Under the pieces are notes generated by a model. That model saw only the letters and a program-made list of their open reading frames with translations, was not told the origin of the DNA and ran no database searches. Positions 50,391-59,371 of a stretch of DNA of 64,000 bases are shown piece after piece. The stretch comes from Bacillota bacterium (GTDB taxonomy: Bacteria > Bacillota > Clostridia > Lachnospirales > Lachnospiraceae), in the NCBI GenBank assembly GCA_023413555.1, contig JAEZPG010000096.1:62001-126000 (forward strand), read 5' to 3'. Each line of letters opens with the position of its first letter. Within the stretch, counting starts at the first letter, position 1. The position numbers were made by a program, and so were the translations under genes.

Positions 50391-51779
50391 ATGGAAAAAA
50401 CTATGGAAAAAATTGTAGCTCTTGCAAAAGCAAGAGGTTTTGTATATCCAGGTTCTGAGATTTATGGAGGTCTGGCAAATACATGGGATTATGGAAATCT
50501 AGGTGTTGAATTAAAGAATAATGTGAAAAAGGCATGGTGGAAGAAGTTTATTCAGGAGAATCCATATAACGTTGGTGTGGATTGTGCTATCCTAATGAAT
50601 CCACAAACATGGGTAGCAAGTGGGCATTTGGGTAGCTTCTCTGATCCTTTAATGGACTGTAAGGAATGTCGCGAGCGTTTCCGTGCTGACAAACTGATTG
50701 AGGATTACATGGCTGAGCATGATATGACCATAGATGGCTCCGTAGATGCATGGTCCAACGAAGAGATGAGTAAGTTTATTGAAGAGAAAAATATAAGCTG
50801 TCCATCCTGTGGAAAGCATAATTTTACTGATATTCGCCAGTTTAATCTGATGTTTAAGACCTTTCAAGGGGTTACTGAGGATGCTAAGAACACTGTTTAT
50901 CTTCGTCCGGAAACTGCACAGGGCATTTTTGTAAACTTTAAAAATGTACAGAGAACCTCTAGAAAGAAGATTCCATTCGGTATCGGCCAGGTTGGAAAGT
51001 CCTTCCGTAATGAAATTACTCCTGGTAACTTTACTTTCCGTACTAGAGAGTTTGAGCAAATGGAATTAGAATTCTTCTGTGAACCAGATACTGATTTAGA
51101 GTGGTTTGCATATTGGAAGAATTTCTGTATTACCTGGTTACAGACATTAGGTATCAAAGAAGATGAGATGCGTGTACGTAACCATGAGAAGGAAGAACTT
51201 TCTTTTTATAGTAAAGCTACAAGCGATATTGAATTTCTTTTCCCATTTGGATGGGGTGAATTATGGGGTATTGCAGATCGTACCGATTATGACTTGACCC
51301 AGCATCAAAATGTATCTGGTGAAGATATGTCTTATTTTGATGATGAGAAGAAAGCAAAATATATTCCATATGTTATCGAGCCATCACTTGGAGCTGACCG
51401 TGTGACACTGGCATTTTTATGTGCTGCTTATGACGAGGAAGAGATTGGAGAAGGAGATGTAAGAACGGTTCTTCATTTCCATCCAGCCATTGCACCGGTA
51501 AAGATTGGAGTTCTTCCACTTTCTAAAAAGCTTGCAGAGCCAGCGGAGAAGGTTTATCAGGAGTTATGTAAAGACTATAATTGTGAATATGATGATAGAG
51601 GTAATATTGGTAAGAGATATCGTCGATTAGATGAGATTGGTACACCATATTGTATTACTTATGACTTTGATTCTGAGACGGATGGTGCAGTTACTGTACG
51701 TGATAGAGATACCATGAAACAGGAACGTGTTAAAATTACAGACTTAAAAGCTTATTTTGCTGACAAATTTAGATATTAA
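50391..51779 (+). CDS. glyS: Glycyl-tRNA synthetase (alpha-2 type)
   Basis: A 462-residue class II synthetase of the homodimeric type. It starts with [26 protein letters not shown], has a CxxC pair ([10 protein letters not shown], with later CPSCGKHNF) as zinc site, motif 2 [21 protein letters not shown] and motif 3 [14 protein letters not shown]. It charges tRNA-Gly. GAGAGG precedes the ATG. No T-box leader is visible upstream, unlike many Firmicutes glyS genes. Confidence 0.96.
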   Translation: MEKTMEKIVALAKARGFVYPGSEIYGGLANTWDYGNLGVELKNNVKKAWWKKFIQENPYNVGVDCAILMNPQTWVASGHLGSFSDPLMDCKECRERFRADKLIEDYMAEHDMTIDGSVDAWSNEEMSKFIEEKNISCPSCGKHNFTDIRQFNLMFKTFQGVTEDAKNTVYLRPETAQGIFVNFKNVQRTSRKKIPFGIGQVGKSFRNEITPGNFTFRTREFEQMELEFFCEPDTDLEWFAYWKNFCITWLQTLGIKEDEMRVRNHEKEELSFYSKATSDIEFLFPFGWGELWGIADRTDYDLTQHQNVSGEDMSYFDDEKKAKYIPYVIEPSLGADRVTLAFLCAAYDEEEIGEGDVRTVLHFHPAIAPVKIGVLPLSKKLAEPAEKVYQELCKDYNCEYDDRGNIGKRYRRLDEIGTPYCITYDFDSETDGAVTVRDRDTMKQERVKITDLKAYFADKFRY

Positions 51780-51835
51780 AGTTAGATAGCAAGAAGCATA
51801 AAATATTAGAAAATAAGCGATTGGGGGCTAATCTA

Positions 51836-52486
51836 ATGGATATTGAAACCTTTTGCAGAGGTTCTAGAAAACTTGCTGTGAAATACCGCTATTATCTAAA
51901 ATACAATATTTTGATAGCGATGTGCATTCTTGCGCCCATCGTGATACTGACACTAGATCATTTAAATATTATAAAAGTTGGTAAATTACAGATTGGTAGT
52001 TTTTTTGTCGTATTGATCTGTATTGCTTGGTTGATAGTGTTATTGGTAGGTTTCTCTGGTCGTGGCTCGGTAGGAGCTTTACGTTATCAAATCTTTGGAA
52101 TTACCCCAGACCGTAGGATCGTTCATTTCTGGTTTAAGGAAATGCTACGGGATGGTAAAGTGGTGTTACATTTTAAACCTTATCATAAAAAGCAGACAAA
52201 AGATGAATTTATTGATGTAATAAAGAAAAAAGAAGAAATCATCAATGATGAGAATTTTGAAGAATATCTGTGTACCTTATGCAATGATGAAACAGTGCAG
52301 AGAAAGAGTGATATTCTGTATGAGATCATGGATGATATTCAGATAGTAAAGGAACGTAAGAAATACCTAGTAATTAATTATACGATAGGGAATTTCAAAA
52401 CAAAGAAAAAGCTTAAGATTTATAAAAACCTGACAAATCAGGATAAGATTTTAAAATTAATAAAAGATTCTGAAACAGCCCTCTAG
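51836..52486 (+). CDS. Hypothetical membrane protein
   Basis: ATG 51836 follows TTGGGGG; 216 residues. Two membrane helices (about 24-43 and 56-76) are followed by a soluble, Lys-rich domain of about 140 residues with alternating strands, resembling YcxB-like proteins in layout only. I do not assign a family. The stop codon lies inside the downstream terminator stem. Confidence 0.65.
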   Translation: MDIETFCRGSRKLAVKYRYYLKYNILIAMCILAPIVILTLDHLNIIKVGKLQIGSFFVVLICIAWLIVLLVGFSGRGSVGALRYQIFGITPDRRIVHFWFKEMLRDGKVVLHFKPYHKKQTKDEFIDVIKKKEEIINDENFEEYLCTLCNDETVQRKSDILYEIMDDIQIVKERKKYLVINYTIGNFKTKKKLKIYKNLTNQDKILKLIKDSETAL

Positions 52487-52507
52487 ATTATTGAAGGGCT
52501 GTTTTTC
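52474..52507 (+). terminator. Terminator overlapping the hypothetical gene end
   Basis: AACAGCCCT (52474-52482) pairs with AGGGCTGTT (52495-52503), then T. The stop codon TAG is in the loop. Confidence 0.85.
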
Positions 52508-52800
52508 ATGTAAGCAATGAGACAAGCAAGAAGTGATTGGTATAGCTGAAGAGGAGTATACAGATGCAAGTATTCTCACCCATTCTTTTACACATGAGGT
52601 AATTAATGGGAGATAAAATAATACATTGTTTTAGGTACTCAAGAGAAGTATTGTATAAGGGAGATTTATATACATATATGTCAACCAAAATAAAAGTTTG
52701 GCAGAGAAATATTTACCATTTATCTATATTGTGTAGAAAGCATAAATAAAACATGGATTAGTGGTCTATAATTGACAAAAATGAAAAAACTATTTCCTTA
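52508..52800. other. Non-coding stretch before ppdK
   Basis: No frame here has a ribosome site or resembles a known protein. I see only AT-rich spacer. A TTGACA at 52772-52777 is too far from the TATAAT at 52816 to pair with it. Confidence 0.4.
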
Positions 52801-52811
52801 ATTGACCAAGT

Positions 52812-52821
52812 ATGTTATAAT
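52812..52821 (+). promoter_or_regulatory. Extended -10 promoter of ppdK
   Basis: ATGTTATAAT has a TGn extension and TATAAT at 52816-52821. The -35 region (TTTCCT, about 52793-52798) is poor, as is common with an extended -10. Confidence 0.5.
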
Positions 52822-52927
52822 ATTCTGTGCATCTGGGTTATTGGCAAAATGGGAAGTAGCAATCCTTGGATATCTTATCCTGATTGTTAAAATATTTAAA
52901 CATATTGTTTAGGAGGTAATTACTACA

Positions 52928-55549
52928 ATGGCAAAATGGGTTTATATGTTCAAAGAAGGTAATGCTGACATGAAGAACCTTCTCGGTGGTAAAGGTGCTA
53001 ACTTAGCCGAAATGACTAATTTAGGTTTACCAATTCCACAGGGTTTTACAGTAACAACTGAGGCTTGTACCGAGTATTACAACAATGGAAAACAAATCTC
53101 AGCTGAAACAGAAGATCAGATTTACAAAGCACTTGCACAACTTGAAGAACTTCAAGGCAAGAAATTTGGTGATACTGAGGATCCATTATTAGTTTCTGTT
53201 CGTTCCGGTGCTAGAGCTTCTATGCCTGGTATGATGGATACAATTCTTAACCTAGGTCTTAATGACGTAGCTGTTGAAGGATTTGCAAAGAAGACAGGAA
53301 ATCCTCGATTTGCTTATGATTCATACAGAAGATTTATTCAGATGTTCTCCGACGTTGTTATGGAGATGAGCAAAACTTTCTTTGAAGGAATATTAGATGA
53401 GATTAAAGAAGCAAAAGGTGCTAAATTTGATACAGATTTAACTGCAGAAGATTTAAAAGAAGTAATTATTAAATATAAGGCTATTTACAAAGAAAAAATG
53501 GGAACAGATTTCCCACAGGATCCTAAGGTTCAGTTGATGGAAGCTGTTAAAGCAGTATTCCGTTCTTGGGACAACCCTCGTGCCATCTACTATAGAAGAA
53601 TGAATGATATCCCTGGAGACTGGGGTACTGCTGTAAACGTTCAGTGTATGGTATTTGGTAATATGGGTGAGACTTCCGGTACAGGTGTTGCATTTACTCG
53701 TAACCCATCTACTGGTGAAGCTAAGATTTATGGTGAGTATTTAATCAATGCACAAGGTGAAGACGTTGTTGCTGGTATAAGAACTCCTCAGCCTATTTCT
53801 AGATTAGAGCAGGATATGCCTGAGTGTTACAAGGAATTTATGGCTATTGCTCATAAACTTGAAGAACATTATAGAGATATGCAAGATATGGAATTTACTA
53901 TTCAGGAAGGTAAATTATACTTCTTACAGACTCGTAATGGTAAGAGAACAGCTCCAGCTGCTCTTCAAATCGCTTGCGATTTAGTTGATGAAGGAAAGAT
54001 TACGAAAGAGACAGCTATCAGCCGTATTGAAGCGAAATCTCTTGATCAGTTATTACATCCTGGATTTGATGTAAAAGCTCTTAAGGCTGCTACTCCTGTA
54101 GGTAAAGCTCTTCCAGCATCTCCTGGTGCTGCTGCTGGTAAAGTTTACTTTACTGCAGAAGATGCTAAGAATAATCATGATAAAGGCGAAAGAGTTATCC
54201 TTGTTCGTAATGAGACTTCTCCAGAAGATATCGAAGGTATGCATGCTGCAGAAGGTATCTTAACTGTACATGGTGGTATGACTAGCCATGCAGCTGTTGT
54301 TGCTCGTGGTATGGGTACTGCTTGTGTATCTGGTTGTGCAGAAGTTAAGATCAACGAAGCTGAGAAGTTATTTACAATCGCTGGTCAGACTGTAAAAGAA
54401 GGAGACTACATCTCCTTAGACGGTTCTACTGGTAATATCTATATTGGGGATATCCCAACTGTAGAAGCTGCTATCAGTGGTAACTTTGATAGAATTATGC
54501 ATTGGGCTGATGAAATCAGAACATTAAAGGTTAGAACAAATGCAGATACTCCAGCTGATGCAGCAAATGCTGTTAAGTTTGGTGCAGAAGGTATCGGTCT
54601 TTGCCGTACAGAGCATATGTTCTTCAACGAAGACAGAATTCCTAAGATTCGTAAGATGATTCTTTCCAAAACTGTAGAAGCTAGAGAAGAAGCTCTTAAC
54701 GAACTGATTCCTTTCCAGAAAGGTGACTTCAAAGCATTATACGAAGTTATGGAGGGAAGACCAGTTACTATCCGTTTCTTAGATCCACCTCTACATGAGT
54801 TTGTTCCAACAGAGGAGAAAGATATTGCAGTATTAGCAGAAGATATGGGTCTCACTGTTGCAGAAGTTAAAGCTACTTGCGATGCTTTACATGAATTCAA
54901 CCCAATGATGGGACACAGAGGATGCCGTCTTGCTGTAACTTATCCAGAAATCGCTAAGATGCAGACAAGAGCCGTAATGGAAGCTGCTATCGAAGTTAAG
55001 GCTGAAAAAGGCTTTGATATCGTACCTGAAATCATGATTCCATTAGTAGGCGAGAAGAAAGAGCTTAAATTCGTTAAAGATGTAGTTGTTGAGACTGCAG
55101 AATTAGTGAAGAAGGAAAAAGGATCTGATATCGAATACCATATCGGTACTATGATTGAGATTCCTCGTGCAGCTTTAATGGCTGATGAGATTGCTGAAGA
55201 AGCTGAATTCTTCTCCTTTGGTACTAACGATTTAACTCAGATGACCTTCGGATTCTCTCGTGATGATGCTGGTAAGTTCTTAGATTCTTACTACAGCAAC
55301 AAGATTTACGAATCTGATCCATTTGCAAGACTTGATCAAGCAGGTGTTGGCCAATTAGTTAAGACTGCAGTTGAAAAAGGAAGACAGACCAGATCTAACA
55401 TTAAGTTAGGTATCTGTGGTGAGCATGGTGGAGATCCATCTACTATCGAGTTCTGCCACAAAGTTGGTTTAACTTATGTTTCCTGTTCTCCATTCCGTGT
55501 ACCAATCGCAAGATTGGCTGCTGCACAGGCTGTTTTGAACAATAAATAA
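52928..55549 (+). CDS. ppdK: Pyruvate, phosphate dikinase
   Basis: An 873-residue enzyme interconverting pyruvate, ATP and phosphate with PEP, AMP and pyrophosphate, central to glycolysis in many anaerobes. GGKGANLAEMTNLGLPIPQGF starts the ATP-grasp domain; HGGMTSHAAVVARGMG holds the phospho-His; the PEP domain has GLCRTEHMFF, MMGHRGCRL and LGICGEHGGDP. AGGAGGTAATT precedes the ATG. Codons such as GCT/GAA/AAG are strongly preferred, as in highly expressed genes. A terminator follows. Confidence 0.98.
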   Translation: MAKWVYMFKEGNADMKNLLGGKGANLAEMTNLGLPIPQGFTVTTEACTEYYNNGKQISAETEDQIYKALAQLEELQGKKFGDTEDPLLVSVRSGARASMPGMMDTILNLGLNDVAVEGFAKKTGNPRFAYDSYRRFIQMFSDVVMEMSKTFFEGILDEIKEAKGAKFDTDLTAEDLKEVIIKYKAIYKEKMGTDFPQDPKVQLMEAVKAVFRSWDNPRAIYYRRMNDIPGDWGTAVNVQCMVFGNMGETSGTGVAFTRNPSTGEAKIYGEYLINAQGEDVVAGIRTPQPISRLEQDMPECYKEFMAIAHKLEEHYRDMQDMEFTIQEGKLYFLQTRNGKRTAPAALQIACDLVDEGKITKETAISRIEAKSLDQLLHPGFDVKALKAATPVGKALPASPGAAAGKVYFTAEDAKNNHDKGERVILVRNETSPEDIEGMHAAEGILTVHGGMTSHAAVVARGMGTACVSGCAEVKINEAEKLFTIAGQTVKEGDYISLDGSTGNIYIGDIPTVEAAISGNFDRIMHWADEIRTLKVRTNADTPADAANAVKFGAEGIGLCRTEHMFFNEDRIPKIRKMILSKTVEAREEALNELIPFQKGDFKALYEVMEGRPVTIRFLDPPLHEFVPTEEKDIAVLAEDMGLTVAEVKATCDALHEFNPMMGHRGCRLAVTYPEIAKMQTRAVMEAAIEVKAEKGFDIVPEIMIPLVGEKKELKFVKDVVVETAELVKKEKGSDIEYHIGTMIEIPRAALMADEIAEEAEFFSFGTNDLTQMTFGFSRDDAGKFLDSYYSNKIYESDPFARLDQAGVGQLVKTAVEKGRQTRSNIKLGICGEHGGDPSTIEFCHKVGLTYVSCSPFRVPIARLAAAQAVLNNK

Positions 55550-55565
55550 TAAGTAGAATAAATAA

Positions 55566-55603
55566 TGAGCCCTCTATCGTACAGAACGGTAGGGGGCTTT
55601 TTG
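55566..55603 (+). terminator. Terminator of ppdK
   Basis: AGCCCTCTA (55568-55576) pairs with TAGGGGGCT (55590-55598), followed by T. Confidence 0.88.
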
Positions 55604-55654
55604 TGGTTCTTAAGAATGGGAAGTCGAAATGAGGGAGGTTGCCTAAATCGCTTC

Positions 55655-55683
55655 TTGACATTAGTACTATATAGTACTAATAT
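55655..55683 (+). promoter_or_regulatory. MarR-gene promoter with palindromic operator in the spacer
   Basis: TTGACA (55655-55660), 17-nt spacer, TAATAT (55678-55683). A perfect 20-bp palindrome, TTAGTACTAT joined to ATAGTACTAA (55661-55680), fills the spacer and the first three bases of the -10 box. A bound dimer would block RNA polymerase, so autorepression by the MarR protein is likely. Confidence 0.8.
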
Positions 55684-55704
55684 GTATATAGTAGGAGGAT
55701 CATA

Positions 55705-56154
55705 ATGATAGAGAATACAGAAGGTGGATTTCTAATAAGCAAAATAAAACAAATACAAGGACGTTTGTTTGAAAAAATACTTATAGAACACGGCATAGAC
55801 CAATTTAATGGAGCACAAGGTCGTATTTTGTTTGTATTATGGGAAAATGATAACATCCCTATAAAAGAATTGTCTAACCAAACAGGACTCGCTAAGACTA
55901 CATTAACAAGTATGCTGGAGAGATTGGAGAATTCGGGGAATATACAAAGAATATATGACCCCACGGATAGAAGAATTGTAAAAATCAAATTAACTGAAGC
56001 AGCACAAAATCTTAGGATACAATACAATGAAGTATCTGCTAAGATGAATGAGATTTTTTATGAAGGGTTTGATGATAATGAAATACAGTCCTTTGAAAAT
56101 AGTCTTAGGAAAGTCCTTGAGAATCTTACAAAAAAGGAGAATAGTAATGGATAG
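55705..56154 (+). CDS. MarR family transcriptional regulator
   Basis: A 149-residue winged-helix repressor. The recognition region LSNQTGLAKTTLTSMLERLENSGNIQRIYDPTDRRIVKIKLTE is the MarR core with the D-x-R-DRR wing. It should bind as a dimer to the palindrome in its own promoter. AGGAGG precedes the ATG. Its stop overlaps the next gene (a flavin-binding-type protein) by 8 bp, so the pair forms a regulator-effector operon. Confidence 0.92.
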   Translation: MIENTEGGFLISKIKQIQGRLFEKILIEHGIDQFNGAQGRILFVLWENDNIPIKELSNQTGLAKTTLTSMLERLENSGNIQRIYDPTDRRIVKIKLTEAAQNLRIQYNEVSAKMNEIFYEGFDDNEIQSFENSLRKVLENLTKKENSNG

Positions 56155-56578
56155 TGTTATTAAATCATCGATTCGTAAATTACGGGAGAATGCGCAGATT
56201 GCATATGTAGGCTCTGTAAATGAAAATGGTTTCCCACAAATTAAAGGTATGTTAGTTCTTGAGCATGAAAGTATGGTAACTCATTATTTTTCAACCAACA
56301 CAAGTTCAAATCGTGTAAAGCAATTTCTTAATAACCCGAAAGCATCCGTATATTATTGTGATGAAACAAAAGACAAATATAAAGGTGCGCTATTTACTGG
56401 TACTATGGAAGTGTGCACCGATCATGAAACAAAAGAGTTTATGTGGCGGGAGGGTTTTGAAATCTACTATCCTAAGGGAATAGATGATGAGGATTACTGT
56501 GTCTATAAGTTTACTGCTGAAACAGTTAACTATTATCATGGATTAAGTAACGTAACCATGTCCGTTGAGGAACTGTAA
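56147..56578 (+). CDS. Pyridoxamine 5'-phosphate oxidase-like flavin-binding protein
   Basis: ATG 56147 follows AAAAAGGAGA; 143 residues. It has the split-barrel PNPOx-like fold: AYVGSVNENGFPQIKGM (first strands), HYFSTNTSSNRVKQFLNNPKASVYY and GALFTGTMEV. Such small proteins bind FMN or F420/heme and may reduce toxic compounds. It is translationally coupled to the MarR gene, so its ligand may be the signal of that regulator. Confidence 0.85.
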   Translation: MDSVIKSSIRKLRENAQIAYVGSVNENGFPQIKGMLVLEHESMVTHYFSTNTSSNRVKQFLNNPKASVYYCDETKDKYKGALFTGTMEVCTDHETKEFMWREGFEIYYPKGIDDEDYCVYKFTAETVNYYHGLSNVTMSVEEL

Positions 56579-56620
56579 GTTACATAGTTACAATCGATTG
56601 GCAACAGAAAAGATATATAT

Positions 56621-56660
56621 TAAGCCCTCTACCCTAGTCAAGGGATAGAGGGCTATTTTA
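56621..56660 (+). terminator. Terminator of the MarR operon
   Basis: AGCCCTCTACCCT (from 56623) pairs with AGGGATAGAGGGCT (56641-56654) with one bulge; the tail ATTTTAT is short. Confidence 0.75.
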
Positions 56661-56730
56661 TGATAGTAAGACACACTATTGTCATATTAAGTTCGGTATA
56701 CTTATAGGCAACAATCATTGAGGAGGTAGT

Positions 56731-57030
56731 ATGATGTTACCTGATAATAAGTATTTAGGTGGGACAGTTTATACCGTGGCAGGAATCGGTGAAGCTGGGT
56801 ATAGTGGAGATGGAGGACCAGCAATCAAAGCACAAGTAAACGATGTATATGGACTTGGTATCGATCAATATGATAATATCTATAGTATGGATAGTTTAAA
56901 CTTTGTTGTTAGGAGGACAGATGCTAAAACTAAAATAATTAGAACAATAGTTGGTAAAGGAATGGCTGGCCCGATTTCTGAGTTTGAAAGGGTTTCTGAT
57001 TGTTATATTGGAAGGGTTGTACATGAATAG
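56731..57030 (+). pseudogene. NHL-repeat protein, N-terminal fragment
   Basis: A 99-codon frame after GAGGAGG. TVAGIGEAGYSGDGGPAIKA and GLGIDQYDNIYSMDSLNFVVRR are one and a half NHL beta-propeller repeats; intact NHL proteins have five or six. After residue 80 the similarity ends and the frame stops. A second NHL piece lies at 57696-57863 on the same strand, with an unrelated pseudogene between them, so this is the front of a broken gene. Confidence 0.75.
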
Positions 57031-57155
57031 GAAAGTTTATGCAACTGAGAGTTTACATATATCTAAAATAAAGCAAGTATTGTGTGGTGGAGTTGGAGTT
57101 TTGTAAAACGTATCATTATGGTATGAACAGAAATAGGAATAAGGAGGATTATAGT

Positions 57156-57712
57156 ATGAGTTTAGGCCATAATATTCAGTACTTAAGGAAACAAAGAAAA
57201 ATGACGCAGGAAGAGTTGGCCGAGAATATGTCAGTATCACGTCAAACGATATGTGATGGTTACCCCTAATCCGGAGGATGATGTGATTGCATATATGGAT
57301 AGGTGGGCGAAAGATTCTGGATTACTGGCCTACGATCATAATGCAAAACGTATTGGCTGGGATTTTCCGTATGTGTCAATGGAACAACAGAATCGTTTTG
57401 GACTTCGTGGATATGTAGTAGCTTATATTTTACCTAACGGATTTGAGACATCATTCCCGGGAGTTGAGTATGCTGAGCAAAAGGAAGCAAGCTATGCAGT
57501 TATCACTATTGAGGAACCATTTGTACAGGCGTTTGAGAGAATACCAAATGGTTATAAGAGAATTATGGAGTATTTGCAGGCAAATTGGTGAAAGAGAAAC
57601 TAGAAGATAATGTTTTGCCTTGTTTTGAGTATATATATGAAAAGACGGTGTGACCTATATGGATGTATCGATCCATGTGGATGCAGTTGTGAAGTGTAAA
57701 TATTGTCTATAA
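57156..57712 (+). pseudogene. XRE-type regulator with GyrI-like effector domain, disrupted
   Basis: AAGGAGGATTATAGT precedes ATG 57156. The first piece (MSLGHNIQYLRKQRKMTQEE, then LAENMSVSRQTI) is an XRE helix-turn-helix that breaks off just after the recognition helix and stops at 57269. A second frame (57253-57591; MVTPNPEDDVIAYMDRW, FPYVSMEQQNRFGLRGY, FERIPNGYKRIMEYL) is a GyrI-like effector-binding domain and stops early. A third frame (to 57712) continues it: VLPCFEYIYEK then DGVTYMDVSI, with another frameshift. At least one internal deletion and two frame breaks are needed, so the gene is dead. Confidence 0.75.
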
Positions 57713-57863
57713 TATTGCTGGAAATGGGAAAAAGGGGTATAATGAATTTGATTGTTTAGCACTAGATGAAAGCTTATTTATTCATGGAGTAAGAATGGAT
57801 TTTGCAAATAGCATATATTTTAATAATTTTAACAATCATATTGTGAGAGTCGTTAAATTTTGA
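57696..57863 (+). pseudogene. NHL-repeat protein, C-terminal fragment
   Basis: A 55-codon open stretch without its own start. NIVYNIAGNGKKGYNEFDCLALDESLF-type sequence and the end FANSIYFNNFNNHIVRVVKF match NHL repeat ends (IYIAD-x-x-NHRVRKV). It is the natural partner of the fragment at 56731-57030 and is followed by a terminator. Confidence 0.7.
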
Positions 57864-57865
57864 TT

Positions 57866-57906
57866 AAAAACCTCTCTTTATTAGCACAGATAATGAGAGG
57901 TTTTGT
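57866..57906 (+). terminator. Terminator after the NHL fragment
   Basis: AAAAACCTCTC (57866-57876) pairs with GAGAGGTTTT (57895-57904). Confidence 0.85.
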
Positions 57907-57943
57907 TGGAATAAACATAGTATGATAAGAATAAGGAGCGGGT

Positions 57944-58795
57944 ATGAAAATGGAATGGATTGAAAGACTTAATATGTCAATAAACTATATTGAAGAACAT
58001 CTAAAGGATGAACTTGACTATGAGCAGTTAGGAAGAATTTCCTGTTGTTCCTCCTATCATTTTCAGAGAATGTTTACTTTTATGTCTGGCATTCCTCTGT
58101 CTGAATATATTCGGAGAAGAAAGATGTCTTTGGCTGCAGTCGATTTGCAAGGTGGCGATGCAAAGATTATTGACATAGCTGGAAAGTATGGCTATAGTTC
58201 CCCTACCGCATTTAACCGTGCATTTCAGATGGTTCATGGGATAGCTCCATCTGCTGTAAAAAATAAGGGTGCCTCTGTAAAATCCTTTCCACCGCTTATC
58301 TTTACAATTACTATTAAATGAGTGGAAGAAATGAATTATCGCGTTGAATCAAAGGAAGCTTTTCGTATAATTGGAGTGTCACAGCCACTGAGTCAAGACC
58401 AGGAGGTTAATTTTTCGGTTGTTCCTACTATGTGGCAAGAGGCAATACAAAAAGGAACCATTGAGAAAATATCTGGCTTGATGGATGCTGAACCAATGGG
58501 AATTCTAGGCGTAAGTGTTTGTGATGAGGAGGATCAATGGAGATACTTTATTGCAGTTGCAAGTACCAAGGAAAGTAAAGAGTTTGAGGAATGTATGGTA
58601 CCGGCGGCCACTTGGGCTATCTTCCAGGGAGAAGGAACTAATCAGGATATTCAGGATTTGGAACGTCGTATTGTAACAGAATGGTTACCTACCTCAGGAT
58701 ATGAATATGGTAATGCCGCAGACGTTGAAGTGTACATAAGTGCTGATCCTAACAATGCTAAGTATGAGGTGTGGATACCTGTGATAAAGAAATAA
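57944..58795 (+). pseudogene. AraC family regulator with GyrI-like domain, split by one in-frame TGA
   Basis: Residues 1-125 (57944-58318) form a complete AraC-type double helix-turn-helix (LGRISCCSSYHFQRMF, IDIAGKYGYSSPTAFNRAF). A TGA at 58319-58321 follows ITIK; the same frame then continues with VEEMNYRVESKEAFRIIGV and a full GyrI-like effector domain to 58795. Intact relatives read ITIKG at this point, so one GGA to TGA change explains the split. The downstream half could be restarted from ATG 58331 (weak GTGGAAG site), giving two separate polypeptides. GGAGCGGGT lies before the first ATG. Confidence 0.8.
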
Positions 58796-58811
58796 TTTTA
58801 GGGAGGATACT

Positions 58812-59282
58812 ATGGACGAAAAACTTGTTTTGTTTTATGAATCTGTGGATGGACGCTTCTTGGATTTTGTCATGGAAATAACGGATTATTTAGTAGAAAA
58901 GGGCTGTAAATGCGATATTAAGACTGCCAAAAATGGGTATATGGTTTCTTTCATTCGAAAAGATACCAAAAGAACATTTGCTAACCTAGTTACCCGTAAA
59001 TCAGGAATGAAGCTTCGTATTTATGCTGATCATATCAAGGAGTATCAGAGTTTTTTAGATACTTTACCTGAGAATATAAAAAAGGACATTCGTAAGTCAT
59101 CTGTCTGTAAACGACTCGTAGATCCGAATGATTGTAATCCAAGATGTTTAATGGGTTATACATTTGATATGGATGGCGAGACCTATAACAAATGTCGTTA
59201 CATGGCATTTATGCCGAGTTTGAGTGAGGATAACAATGCTTTTATTAGGAAGTTTTTAGAAAATGAGTTATCCATAGGGTAG
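58812..59282 (+). CDS. Conserved hypothetical protein
   Basis: A 156-residue soluble protein. The N-terminal 75 residues look like alpha/beta with FYESVDGRFLDFVMEITDYL; the C-terminal part has a Cys cluster (VCKRLVDPNDCNPRCLMG, YNKCRYMAF) that could bind zinc. I do not recognise a named family. It lies 16 bp after the AraC/GyrI gene with GGGAGGATACT before the ATG, so it was probably transcribed with it. Confidence 0.7.
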   Translation: MDEKLVLFYESVDGRFLDFVMEITDYLVEKGCKCDIKTAKNGYMVSFIRKDTKRTFANLVTRKSGMKLRIYADHIKEYQSFLDTLPENIKKDIRKSSVCKRLVDPNDCNPRCLMGYTFDMDGETYNKCRYMAFMPSLSEDNNAFIRKFLENELSIG

Positions 59283-59371
59283 ATTACTTAGTAGGAGTAC
59301 ATGGACATAGGTGGATTCCTATGCTAGAATTATTCTTGAATCAAAGAAAATTATAGTATTAGGAGTATTCT

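Noticed and set aside
52506..52688. 60-codon frame on the - strand upstream of ppdK
   Set aside because: No ribosome site; composition of random AT-rich sequence.
54439..54900. 153-codon frame on the - strand
   Set aside because: Antisense to ppdK; Ser/Leu-rich composition comes from the codon bias of ppdK.
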